DNA of 7,483 nt from Thermoplasmata archaeon (GCA_021799315.1 JAJZAR010000073.1:1-7483), one strand, 5' to 3'; positions 1 through 7,193 are shown, counted from the first letter of the stretch. Translations and numbers: made by a program. The notes: generated from the sequence alone by a model not told the origin.

Positions 1-1
1 A

Positions 2-547
2 AGATCTTCAGAGAAGTTTCAGGTGAGGATCCTAAGACCGGTTGAGTTTGAAACCTTGAGGGATGCAATGGATCCAAACACCAGGAGGATATGCACATCC
101 CTGCTGTTGACAGGAATGCGGTATGCAGAACTGCAGAGACTGAGGGAGAATCCTGACTGGCTAGATGGGAAGTTTGTTTATCTTCCCAGAGGATCCATGC
201 TAAAGGTTAAGGCAAAACAGAAGGAGAGGGCGATCAGGCTGTCTGATATGGGCAAAACACTGCTCCCAGATCTGTTTCAGGTACCGCATCCGTTGCCAGA
301 ACTCCCGGCCCTGGACATGAAGCTGGGGAGGCTGTCAAGAAGAATCCTGGAGGGAAATCCAATAAACAACAAATCCTTCAGGAAGACCTGGGAATCGTGG
401 CTCGTGTTCTATTATCCGGACAAGGCATTGCAGATTGCATTGAGCCAGGGACATACGACCACAACGCAGTATGAGCATTACCTGAATATTCCGTTTGAAG
501 AATGGGACAAAAGGGAGATGAGGAAATGGGTAGAGGGATGGATATGA
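2..547 (+). CDS. Tyrosine recombinase (archaeal integrase) catalytic domain, 5' end outside window
   Basis: Site-specific DNA strand exchange, as in integration or excision of a mobile element or chromosome resolution. The frame is open to the left edge, so the N-terminal DNA-binding part probably lies upstream; the GTG at 23 is only the first possible internal start. Numbering from that GTG, Arg33 lies in TGMRYAEL (the TGxRxxEL box I). A lysine-rich beta-hairpin at 61-69 ends in KER and supplies the catalytic Lys. The box II position reads Lys117-Ser-Phe-Arg120, so the usual His of HxxR is Lys. His144 lies in SQGH, and the nucleophile is probably Tyr153 in EHYLN, nine residues after that His. 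The tail (WDKREMRKWVEGW) is of a type common in archaeal integrases. The stop overlaps the next start by ATGA. The domain call is firm; the element it serves and its att site cannot be seen. Confidence 0.87.
   Translation, partial: RSSEKFQVRILRPVEFETLRDAMDPNTRRICTSLLLTGMRYAELQRLRENPDWLDGKFVYLPRGSMLKVKAKQKERAIRLSDMGKTLLPDLFQVPHPLPELPALDMKLGRLSRRILEGNPINNKSFRKTWESWLVFYYPDKALQIALSQGHTTTTQYEHYLNIPFEEWDKREMRKWVEGWI
533..537 (+). promoter_or_regulatory. Shine-Dalgarno-like GAGGG selecting the DinB-family start
   Basis: GAGGG lies inside the 3' end of the integrase gene, six bases before the ATG at 544. That spacing favours 544 over the in-frame ATGs at 502 and 538, which have no usable site. The ATGA overlap suggests translational coupling to the integrase. 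Confidence 0.45.
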
Positions 548-1053
548 CAAATACTGAGGTCAAAAATCTACTCGAAAACTACAAAATTCACAGGAAACTT
601 ACAAGGGATCTTCTTCTTTCACTCGGTCAGGAACACCTTTCTGTCAAACCATTCCATGCATCAGGTAGCTTTGGTAAGCAGTTCAGGCACCTGATTGATA
701 TAGAACGTAGCTACGTAGAATCATTGACAACCGGATCCCTCTCGTTTTTCAGGCCAAATGTGGATCACTCCATTGAAATTGATAAGATTAGACTTATTAA
801 TGAGATGGACACATTAGACAGGGAACTGATTCAAATAATTTGCAGCCTCGGAAATGTGAAGGCCTATAACAAATATATTGACTGTAGACAGGCCGTGAAT
901 TATCTTGGTGAAAGCAATATGTTTGCTTCTCCAATCCAGATACTTAAATGGATAACTGAACATGAAATATTCCATGAAGGCGAACTTGCGCTATATGTGA
1001 GAAATGAAAAACTAAAATTCCCAGACAGCTGGATCATTTGGGGACTCAAATAG
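544..1053 (+). CDS. DinB/YfiT-like putative metal-dependent protein
   Basis: A 169-residue, mostly helical protein of the size and pattern of the DinB/YfiT superfamily: four-helix bundles in which three histidines bind a divalent metal. Known members include thiol-dependent S-transferases and many proteins of unknown role. Seen here: an N-terminal helix (NTEVKNLLENYKIHRKLTRD), His49 in FRHLIDIE at the expected place in the second helix, and an HxxxH pair at His140 and His144 (EHEIFHEGEL) in the last helix. These are the three ligands. No signal peptide or membrane segment is visible. The start was chosen at 544 because of the GAGGG six bases upstream and the ATGA overlap with the integrase stop; 538 and 502 are in-frame alternatives. 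Co-transcription with the integrase is likely. The substrate cannot be told from sequence, and a role in DNA damage should not be inferred from the family name. Confidence 0.72.
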   Translation: MTNTEVKNLLENYKIHRKLTRDLLLSLGQEHLSVKPFHASGSFGKQFRHLIDIERSYVESLTTGSLSFFRPNVDHSIEIDKIRLINEMDTLDRELIQIICSLGNVKAYNKYIDCRQAVNYLGESNMFASPIQILKWITEHEIFHEGELALYVRNEKLKFPDSWIIWGLK

Positions 1054-1180
1054 CGTTGAATGTCCGAAAAACCTACCCATCAAAACTGACCTGTTTATTT
1101 GTATGCCCCCCATTGATTTCTGTGTCCGGAAAAGAACTATTTGTCGAACAGTCAAATATACGATTAGGGCTGTAATTGAA

Positions 1181-1203
1181 AACCTAAAATACGTTCTTAG
1201 GTT
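1181..1203. repeat. Small inverted repeat upstream of mod
   Basis: AACCTAA at 1181-1187 and its exact reverse complement TTAGGTT at 1197-1203 are separated by nine bases. The repeat lies about 90 bases before the mod ATG, in the only non-coding gap before the restriction-modification operon. It could be an operator for a dimeric regulator, but a 7-bp arm in AT-rich DNA can arise by chance. The rest of the 1054-1291 gap shows T-rich stretches after the DinB-like gene (about 1090-1102) and no RNA gene or convincing small ORF. Confidence 0.3.
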
Positions 1204-1233
1204 GCAAATAAGAAATTGATTAAAGTTATGACA

Positions 1234-1263
1234 ACTCTAAATCATGTTAGAAATGATAAATAC
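1234..1263 (+). promoter_or_regulatory. Candidate TATA elements for the mod-res operon
   Basis: Two TATA-like elements are visible: CTCTAAATC (1235-1243) and GATAAATAC (1255-1263). Their centres lie about 32-33 bases upstream of the TTG at 1271 and the ATG at 1292 respectively, roughly the distance expected for leaderless or near-leaderless archaeal transcripts. Neither start has a Shine-Dalgarno site. The sequence does not decide between them. Confidence 0.3.
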
Positions 1264-1291
1264 GTAAAAGTTGAACAAAGAGTGTGAAGCA

Positions 1292-3292
1292 ATGGAAGAC
1301 AATGAAGATTTTGAAGAAACGGTTTTACAGGAGAGAGCCAGACTTGGAAATGAAAGAAAAAAGCAGAGGGATACTGCTAGGTTGGTCTGGGCCTCAAAAC
1401 CAAGAAAAGAACCCTCTGCAAAAGACCTTACGTTCCAAACTGCGGAGGTTGTTTATCCAAACAGTGCGACTGGAGCTCTGGGGAGTTTCTTGGGAGTCGA
1501 AAAGCCGAATTTAACAAACACTCCTAACAGAATGATGTGGGGGGATAATTTGCTCATAATGCAAGCACTGCTTTCACAAGGCTACGAAGGTCAGGTAGAT
1601 CTTATTTACATTGATCCACCTTTCAATACTGGGGAGAATTTTAATTTTCCAAATGACGTTAGAATTGGAAATAAAGAGTTTGAAATGGAACTGCCTATAA
1701 GTGAGCGGCTTGCCTATACTGATACTTGGGAAAGGGGCCTTGACTCATTTCTCGATATGCTATATCCAAGACTTCAACTTATGAAGAGGCTACTAAGCAA
1801 TAAGGGAGCGATATACGTGCATTGTGATCAGAATGCATCTCATTATATCAAAATAATTATGGACGAGATATTCGGAAAGGACAATTTCCGAAATGAAATA
1901 ATTGTCAGGAGAATACACAAAAACATTAGAGAAAGGGAGCGTGTTCCGTCACTTAATGTTGCTGTTGACTATATACTATTCTACGCAAAATCACCGGATC
2001 ACTTAATTGAACCTGCCATAAAGGAAGTGAAGAAACCGGATAGGTGGCACTCATTCGAGGCACCTGGAATAAGAAATGGTATGGATTACGAGTTATTCGG
2101 ATATAGACCAAACTCAGGTAATCACTGGCGCTGGACGAAGGACCGGGCTGAGGCAGCTATAGCTGAAGGTAATCTGAGGCCTAATCCGAGTACCGGTAAA
2201 CCTGAATACTTCATCCCATCATCTGATTACGCCCTGAGGGACAGTCTATGGGACGACATTACCGCATATTCCTTCACACAGGGATATCCAACTGAGAAAA
2301 AAGAAGAATTGCTGGAGCTGATAATAAAGTCTTCTTCCAGTGAGAACAGTCTCGTTGCAGATTTCTTCTGTGGGTCAGGCACAACAGCTGCAGTAGCGGA
2401 GAAACTGAAGCGGAGGTGGATAACCTCGGATTTGTCAAAAACTGCAATCCAGGTCACCAGGTCACGACTAGTAAACCAAAGGGCAAATCCATTCATAATA
2501 GAGAATCTTGGCAACTATCAACGCCAACTCATTTACCTCCACGAGGTCAAGTTGCGAGAGATGTACAATATAATTCTTAAACTATACGGGGCAATTCCAA
2601 GAGATGACCGGCCAGGCATAGGAATAAGCAACACAGACAGGAGCACCCTAGTTTACGTCTGTGAACCAGACCGCCCCATGACAGCGAGGAAGGCTGTAGA
2701 ACTTTCCAGGGATGCTTTGGCACTTGACGGGCGAGGTTACAGAAACCTAGTAATCCTAGCATGGGACTATGATTACAATTACGACGAGGACCTTAGAAAA
2801 CTAAGCTCCAACGTATATGCAAAAATTGAATCAAAAATAATCCCCTCGGATGTGTACAAGTATCTCAGAAGCACAAAGGTCGGGGATCTGTCTCTTGCTG
2901 ACAGAATTACATTTTACCAGAAGCCATATGTTAAAGTTTCTGAGCCGGAATTGGTTGACCAATTTGGAGATGAAGCTGTAATTAAGATATCAATTGATCA
3001 GTATGTGGTAATGGATAATCCCATAAGGGATGAAGAGAAGAGGAAAGAGGCAGAGGAGCTTCTCAAACAGAATTATGCATATCTCATCGATTTCTGGTCC
3101 GTGGACTGGGATTATGATTCTATAACTTTTAAGAGCATGTGGCAGGCAACCAGGAACCGCAAGTCCAAAGACCCGGTGATCACCACGGCCGATTTCAGGG
3201 TCAAAAGGGGAAAGGTATATAATATAGCAATCAGGGTTGTTGACGTTTTCGGCAACGATGCCTCTGCTTCCAAAAAGATCAATGTGAGGTAG
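1292..3292 (+). CDS. mod: Type III restriction-modification DNA methyltransferase, Mod subunit
   Basis: Transfers a methyl group from S-adenosylmethionine to the exocyclic amine of a base, adenine N6 in known type III systems, and gives the Mod-Res complex its sequence specificity. Numbered from ATG 1292 (666 residues): a charged N-terminal helix; the catalytic motif IV DPPF at 108-111 (in LIYIDPPFNTGENF); a conserved core strand IYVHCD at 174-179; a target-recognition region about 205-330; and the SAM-binding motif I FCGSG at 359-363. The order IV, recognition region, I is that of beta-class enzymes and of type III Mod. A long C-terminal region ends in a VVDVFGND element that I recognise from other archaeal and bacterial Mod proteins. 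The length is normal for Mod. An in-frame TTG at 1271 would add seven residues; ATG was preferred on codon grounds only. res follows after five bases. No simple-sequence repeat typical of phase-variable mod genes is present. Confidence 0.93.
   Translation: MEDNEDFEETVLQERARLGNERKKQRDTARLVWASKPRKEPSAKDLTFQTAEVVYPNSATGALGSFLGVEKPNLTNTPNRMMWGDNLLIMQALLSQGYEGQVDLIYIDPPFNTGENFNFPNDVRIGNKEFEMELPISERLAYTDTWERGLDSFLDMLYPRLQLMKRLLSNKGAIYVHCDQNASHYIKIIMDEIFGKDNFRNEIIVRRIHKNIRERERVPSLNVAVDYILFYAKSPDHLIEPAIKEVKKPDRWHSFEAPGIRNGMDYELFGYRPNSGNHWRWTKDRAEAAIAEGNLRPNPSTGKPEYFIPSSDYALRDSLWDDITAYSFTQGYPTEKKEELLELIIKSSSSENSLVADFFCGSGTTAAVAEKLKRRWITSDLSKTAIQVTRSRLVNQRANPFIIENLGNYQRQLIYLHEVKLREMYNIILKLYGAIPRDDRPGIGISNTDRSTLVYVCEPDRPMTARKAVELSRDALALDGRGYRNLVILAWDYDYNYDEDLRKLSSNVYAKIESKIIPSDVYKYLRSTKVGDLSLADRITFYQKPYVKVSEPELVDQFGDEAVIKISIDQYVVMDNPIRDEEKRKEAEELLKQNYAYLIDFWSVDWDYDSITFKSMWQATRNRKSKDPVITTADFRVKRGKVYNIAIRVVDVFGNDASASKKINVR
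3286..3290 (+). promoter_or_regulatory. Ribosome binding site for res
   Basis: GAGGT, part of GTGAGGT, overlaps the mod stop codon and lies seven bases before the res ATG at 3298. It matches the archaeal anti-Shine-Dalgarno core and supports both the start and translation from a shared mod-res mRNA. Confidence 0.7.
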
Positions 3293-3297
3293 GCATT

Positions 3298-6087
3298 ATG
3301 TCTCAGAAGGTTTCAGACAGGCAATATTTCGCAAAGCATCCCCTCGCGCAGAAGATAATGAAAGAAGTTGAAACGTGGTCCGAAAACGGATACCCCTCAC
3401 ATAATGGAAAAAACATAACCCCTGTCACAAGGGAACTTCTGGAATACTGGTTCAACGGGGAAATTCATGAGGAGGTGAGATTTCATCTTTCCCAGCGGAG
3501 GGCCATAGAAACTGTAGTCTACTGCTATGAGGTACTTGGCGAACCAACTCCTAAAAAACTTTTTAATTTATTTGATAGTGAGGAGATCCGAGGAAGAGGC
3601 ATAGATAAAGAGCTGGAAAAGATGGCATTCCCGAGGTTTGCCATCAAGATGGCGACAGGTACGGGTAAAACATGGGTGATTAACGCTCTCATTGTCTGGC
3701 AGTACTTCAACAGATTGAAGCATGATGACGGGCGTTTTTCACAATACTTCCTGCTTGTGGCTCCAGGAAACATAGTTTATGAGCGATTGCTCGATAGTTT
3801 CCTTGGTAAGGTGAAAGATGGAAAGAGAGACAAATTGACATCTGACCTGGAAAATGATCTGTTCATGCCAGAATCTTGGCGATCTGAATTTAACCTGAGG
3901 ATTTACACCAAGGAAGACATCACCGGACACACTCAACCTACCAATGATCCATATATAATGATCACAAACTGGCAGCAACTAATGGATGTCACCGGAAGGG
4001 AAAGAACGATCTCCGAAGATCTGGGAATTGAATTCAGGGAAGACAGCGACTCATTCAGGGTTCAGAATTTCTATGATTTCCTGACTGCAAATAATTCTCT
4101 AGTTGTAATAAACGATGAGGCACATCACCTGCATAATTCTTCAGATAAGGAAATGAAGAGATGGCAGGAATCCGTTGAAAAGTTATACGCGAACATCAAG
4201 GATAAACAGGGACAGCCTTTTATCCAGTATGATTTTACTGCGACACCATATTCCATCAACGGCAAGAAGAAAGAGTGGATGAAGCACGTTATATACGACT
4301 ATGGGCTCGTTGAGGCAATGAATGACATGCTGGTAAAGCAGATATTCATAGAGAAAAGTTCCTATCTTTCTGAAAAAATTGAAAACCTGTCTGAAAACGA
4401 GAAATTCTCAGTCACGGCACACAGAGATGAGGGTCAGAAAATCCTTAGCTTGAGTGATGTCCAGAGACACATGCTGCACATCGGCTACGAAAAACTGCAG
4501 CAGCTTGAAGACGATTTCAAGAAACTTGACATCCAGAAAAAACCAATTATGTTCATCGTGGCCGGAGACAATGCTGAAGCAGAGGAAATATCAGGATATA
4601 TGAAACAGATTATGGGAAATGATGATGGAACACAAGTGCTTACCATACACAGCGACAAGAAGAATACTCTTTCTGAGGAAGAGTATAAAGCCCTAAAGGA
4701 GAAGATATTTGCCAGTGACAGTTACGGAAGTAAAGTCAGAGTAATCGTCAGTGTTATGATGCTGAAGGAAGGTTTTGATGTAAGAAATGTTTGTGTACTC
4801 GTGGTGCTCAGGCCTTCAGAATCGGATTTGCTAACTGAACAGATTATCGGAAGGGGAATCAGGCTGATGTTCACGGAGGAAGAATACAGGGAACCAAAGC
4901 TTCAGAACATGGAACATCTTAAGAATAACGAGCCGCTCATCAACTCATATGATTTCCTTTTTATAGTTGAGCACCCGAAGTACAATCAGATATATACTGA
5001 CCTGAAAAATGCTGGTGCTTTGCTTTCTTCTGGCGAATCAAAAACCCTGGCACTTGATTCCAAGCGAATCCTGGTAACGATAGATGAGGCTAGGATTGCT
5101 GAATTTGATCTATATTGGCCTGCATCATATCGAGACACTGTTCAGGAAGAAATCGATTTCTCATATTTTGACGTGAATGAACTGCAACCATGTCCGGTGC
5201 CGTTTGATCAACTTCACCCTAAATCAATAATAATTACGGATTTCCACCCGCAGACCAAGTTCATGCAAGACTGGAATATGGAGGAGAATGATTTCAGCTA
5301 TACCGGTTTCCTGAGAAATGCCACTCTTGAGATCATAGGTGGAAGCAGAAATATGAGCTGGCTCACAAGATACTTCAGCGAAATAGCTGCAATTACAGAC
5401 AGCTATGTTTCAGAAATTCTTTTTGGGCTAAAAATAGACTTTAATATTCAGGACAATGCTGTTAAGCTGAGGAATTTCCAGCTTCTAGAGTTTATTGTAA
5501 CCAATCTGAGGAAAGGACTTACACGATTCATATCTAACAAGAAAGCAATTAGTTCAACTGTAGTTGAATGGGTCTCTTTATCGACATATCGCGAACTGAA
5601 AGTTTCCATTGAGAGATCACTTAGGACTAGAAAATGCCTCTATCCATTCCTTGACTTTGGGCAAAAGGGGGGCTTTGAAAAACGTTTTGCTGAATTCGTT
5701 TTGGAGAAGGATTCAGGTGTTTCAGCATACGTTAAACTTGATCAATACGTTCACAGGTTCTCCATAGCTTATCTGGATAGCAAGGGTTTCATAGGGAGAT
5801 ACTACCCTGATTTCCTTGTCAAAACGGGTGACGCTATGTTCATTTTTGAGACTAAATCAGAGAAGGATGCTTACAACGATGTAGACGTTAAGTCGAAGAT
5901 GATTGCTGCCCAGCAGTTCTGCAGAACTGTAACGAATGCAAACAATCATCCAAGGGGTCAGCCAAAAAGCTGGAGGTACGTTCTTTTACCTGAAAACATT
6001 GCCAATGAGTTGGAAGGCCACAGTCTCAAATCTATAGTAGAGCGCGCTGAGTCTTTCATGTCCAACCTGCTGTGGGCAGTTAAATAA
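3298..6087 (+). CDS. res: Type III restriction endonuclease, Res subunit (SF2 translocase plus PD-(D/E)XK nuclease)
   Basis: ATP-dependent subunit that, with Mod, cuts DNA carrying unmodified recognition sites. It has 929 residues, in the family's usual range. In order: an N-terminal region with the RFHLSQRRAIE element preceding the motor; Walker A ATGTGKT at 119-125; Walker B NDEAHH, with the DEAH box at 273-276; motif III TATP at 314-317; second RecA-like domain with LKEGFDV (489-494) and motif VI QIIGRGIR at 515-522; a linker of about 200 residues; then the nuclease domain with Glu794, YPD (Asp838) and ETK (Glu851, Lys853). All key residues are present, so the enzyme should be active. Just before the nuclease domain the codons for Gln-Lys-Gly-Gly (789-792) form an A4G6 run at 5663-5672; one added G, or a -1 ribosomal slip, would end the protein within two or three codons and leave a nuclease-free motor. 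Five bases separate it from mod. Confidence 0.95.
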   Translation: MSQKVSDRQYFAKHPLAQKIMKEVETWSENGYPSHNGKNITPVTRELLEYWFNGEIHEEVRFHLSQRRAIETVVYCYEVLGEPTPKKLFNLFDSEEIRGRGIDKELEKMAFPRFAIKMATGTGKTWVINALIVWQYFNRLKHDDGRFSQYFLLVAPGNIVYERLLDSFLGKVKDGKRDKLTSDLENDLFMPESWRSEFNLRIYTKEDITGHTQPTNDPYIMITNWQQLMDVTGRERTISEDLGIEFREDSDSFRVQNFYDFLTANNSLVVINDEAHHLHNSSDKEMKRWQESVEKLYANIKDKQGQPFIQYDFTATPYSINGKKKEWMKHVIYDYGLVEAMNDMLVKQIFIEKSSYLSEKIENLSENEKFSVTAHRDEGQKILSLSDVQRHMLHIGYEKLQQLEDDFKKLDIQKKPIMFIVAGDNAEAEEISGYMKQIMGNDDGTQVLTIHSDKKNTLSEEEYKALKEKIFASDSYGSKVRVIVSVMMLKEGFDVRNVCVLVVLRPSESDLLTEQIIGRGIRLMFTEEEYREPKLQNMEHLKNNEPLINSYDFLFIVEHPKYNQIYTDLKNAGALLSSGESKTLALDSKRILVTIDEARIAEFDLYWPASYRDTVQEEIDFSYFDVNELQPCPVPFDQLHPKSIIITDFHPQTKFMQDWNMEENDFSYTGFLRNATLEIIGGSRNMSWLTRYFSEIAAITDSYVSEILFGLKIDFNIQDNAVKLRNFQLLEFIVTNLRKGLTRFISNKKAISSTVVEWVSLSTYRELKVSIERSLRTRKCLYPFLDFGQKGGFEKRFAEFVLEKDSGVSAYVKLDQYVHRFSIAYLDSKGFIGRYYPDFLVKTGDAMFIFETKSEKDAYNDVDVKSKMIAAQQFCRTVTNANNHPRGQPKSWRYVLLPENIANELEGHSLKSIVERAESFMSNLLWAVK

Positions 6088-6185
6088 GGTTTATAGGAAA
6101 ACATGTAAGCTACTGCCTATATCTGTGGCCCTAGGCGACCTAAATGACCTTGAACTGAAAATGTTTAGTTAGTACTTCTGATAAT

Positions 6186-6236
6186 ACAATGTTATACAGC
6201 CCAAGGAAAAGAAAAATGATTGGTGTATAACATTGT
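6186..6236. repeat. Interrupted inverted repeat (hairpin) between convergent genes
   Basis: ACAATGTTATACA (6186-6198) and its exact reverse complement TGTATAACATTGT (6224-6236) form a 13-bp perfect stem. Inside it, CCAA (6201-6204) pairs with TTGG (6220-6223) after a two-base bulge, leaving a 15-base purine-rich loop. It sits about 100 bases after the res stop and 33 bases past the NYN stop on the other strand. It could be a hairpin in the 3' ends of both transcripts, a regulator site or a remnant of a small mobile element. No second copy is seen in the window. Confidence 0.75.
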
Positions 6237-6259
6237 GAACCAAATGAGAAAAGGAAAAT
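6205..6259 (-). terminator. T-rich tracts after the NYN gene
   Basis: Read on the - strand, the loop of the hairpin (6205-6217) gives CATTTTTCTTTTCC, and 6245-6259 gives CATTTTCCTTTTCTC. These are downstream of the NYN stop. Archaeal transcription ends at T-rich tracts without needing a hairpin, so one or both are plausible ends for that transcript. On the + strand, res has no such tract close to its stop. Confidence 0.4.
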
Positions 6260-6268
6260 GTCAACATA

Positions 6269-6781
6269 TCATGAAAGCCGTATCTTTTCTATTATTTCAT
6301 CCAATATAACCGTCCTGTCCCCCACTGTCCTCATATCAGTTGCCAGCGAATTTCGGAAGGAGGCAATCTCCACTTTCCTGCCCTTCTGCTTTACTCTCTT
6401 AATGGCCTCCATATAGTCGGCGTCTCCGGAAACTATGACTGCGGTGTCAAATGCACCTTCCCATGCAAGACTTATGAAGTCTGTTGCAAGAGCTATGTCT
6501 AGACATTTTTCGCTAACATATTCAACTCCATTCGGGGACCGATAGGCTTTCAGAGATCTGATGATGACTTCAAATCCGTTGCTTTTTAACTTTCCCAGAA
6601 AGCCTTTCTGTAAATCTGCATGTGAGTCGTCCTCAGACCCATAATAATAAATCCTTATCATATTGCGGCCAGCACACAGTTCATCTCTTAGTTTCATGTA
6701 ATCTATGCGGAAACTGTCATTGTTTTGTACATTATAGTTATGCATACTTCTGAAAACATTGGAACCGTCTATGAATATCAT
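6269..6781 (-). CDS. NYN (PIN-like, LabA/DUF88) domain protein, putative ribonuclease
   Basis: A 170-residue single-domain protein of the NYN group of PIN-like nucleases, which use clustered acidic residues to bind a metal and are thought to cut RNA. Seen: the N-terminal strand MIFIDGSNVF with Asp5 and Asn8; the central acidic helix EKCLDIALATDF with Asp95 and Asp101; and FDTAVIVSGDADY with Asp112, Asp120 and Asp122. The end of the domain follows as GRKVEIASF and a short helix. The active-site set is complete. The start was chosen at ATG 6781 because the fold begins there, as in most family members, and because a TATA-like element is about 29 bases upstream. An in-frame ATG at 6868 would add 29 residues with no resemblance to the domain. 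It is convergent with res, so it is not part of that operon. Its target is unknown: RNA turnover, toxin-like action or defence are all possible. Confidence 0.85.
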   Translation of the reverse strand: MIFIDGSNVFRSMHNYNVQNNDSFRIDYMKLRDELCAGRNMIRIYYYGSEDDSHADLQKGFLGKLKSNGFEVIIRSLKAYRSPNGVEYVSEKCLDIALATDFISLAWEGAFDTAVIVSGDADYMEAIKRVKQKGRKVEIASFRNSLATDMRTVGDRTVILDEIIEKIRLS

Positions 6782-6804
6782 AACTCTTTCACAAGGATTC
6801 ACAG

Positions 6805-6815
6805 TTTGTATACAA
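6805..6815 (-). promoter_or_regulatory. TATA-like palindrome upstream of the NYN gene
   Basis: TTGTATACAA (6806-6815) is a perfect 10-base palindrome. Its centre is about 29 bases upstream of ATG 6781, a fitting place for a TATA box of a leaderless transcript. The palindrome could also bind a dimeric repressor. Confidence 0.45.
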
Positions 6816-6923
6816 CAGGATACATAAAAATTTACGGATTCTGGGAACTTCCTGTCCTTTGAATCCAATTATCTGGGATAATCGGTTTGTGCCAAAGCCA
6901 CATTTAGTTTTAAAACAATAATT

Positions 6924-7193
6924 TTGAATTCTCTTGTATACCCAGAACAGTATGCCTGTCAGCAGTCAGACCACACCAAGTATGCTGAATCCTCCAGTTG
7001 TGACAAGGAATATCCCCACGGCCATATCACCTGCAAGTTACAGTTTTATGGATCGTTTTGCCTTTATCTCGCCCGTAACTAGGAACACATGTTTCAATAT
7101 TCCCTTAATTGCGTAGTGGACGGAAGTCAAGAACAGGGAAACGTAAGCGAGTGCATTGACGTCCATGGCCCTGAGAAAGCTGGAAGAGACCAT
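6924..7193 (-). pseudogene. Decayed small membrane-protein gene, two in-frame stops
   Basis: One - strand frame from ATG 7193 (or ATG 7166) encodes a hydrophobic stretch (NALAYVSLFLTSVHYAI), then a basic segment (GEIKAKRSIKL) and a TAA at 7038-7040. The same frame resumes with MAVGIFLVTTGGFSILGVV, meets a TGA at 6966-6968, and continues with LLTGILFWVYKRI. Three membrane-like helices, each followed by polar or basic residues, in one frame across two stops suggest a former gene for a small integral membrane protein that has lost function. I do not recognise the family. Alternatives are two short real genes (51 and 19 codons) or chance hydrophobicity. The + strand ORF from the TTG at 6934 over the same bases has no recognisable features and is judged a shadow. 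Confidence 0.4.

Noticed and set aside
1061..1134. Near repeat of TGTCCGAAAA (1061) and TGTCCGGAAAA (1123) in the gap before mod
   Set aside because: Only two imperfect copies of about ten bases, with no regular spacing or further units; not a CRISPR or att-like repeat by itself.
1292..3292. Phase-variable repeat tract in mod
   Set aside because: I scanned the gene for tandem di- to pentanucleotide runs and long homopolymers of the kind found in phase-variable mod genes and saw none.
1292..6087. BREX, DISARM or other multi-gene defence system
   Set aside because: Only a Mod-Res pair is present; no PglZ, Brx or Drm genes, phospholipase-D nuclease or other partner is found beside it.
6088..6185. 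A small gene or RNA directly after res, prompted by TTTATAGG at 6090-6097
   Set aside because: All ATGs in this stretch are followed by stops within a few codons, and there is no structured RNA signature before the hairpin.
6782..6868. N-terminal extension of the NYN protein from an ATG at 6868
   Set aside because: The 29 extra residues do not resemble the family, the fold starts at MIFIDGSN, and the TATA-like element lies within the extension.
6934..7116. A 60-residue + strand ORF starting at TTG
   Set aside because: No ribosome binding site or domain pattern, rich in Pro, Ser and Thr, and antisense to the hydrophobic - strand frame that better explains these bases.
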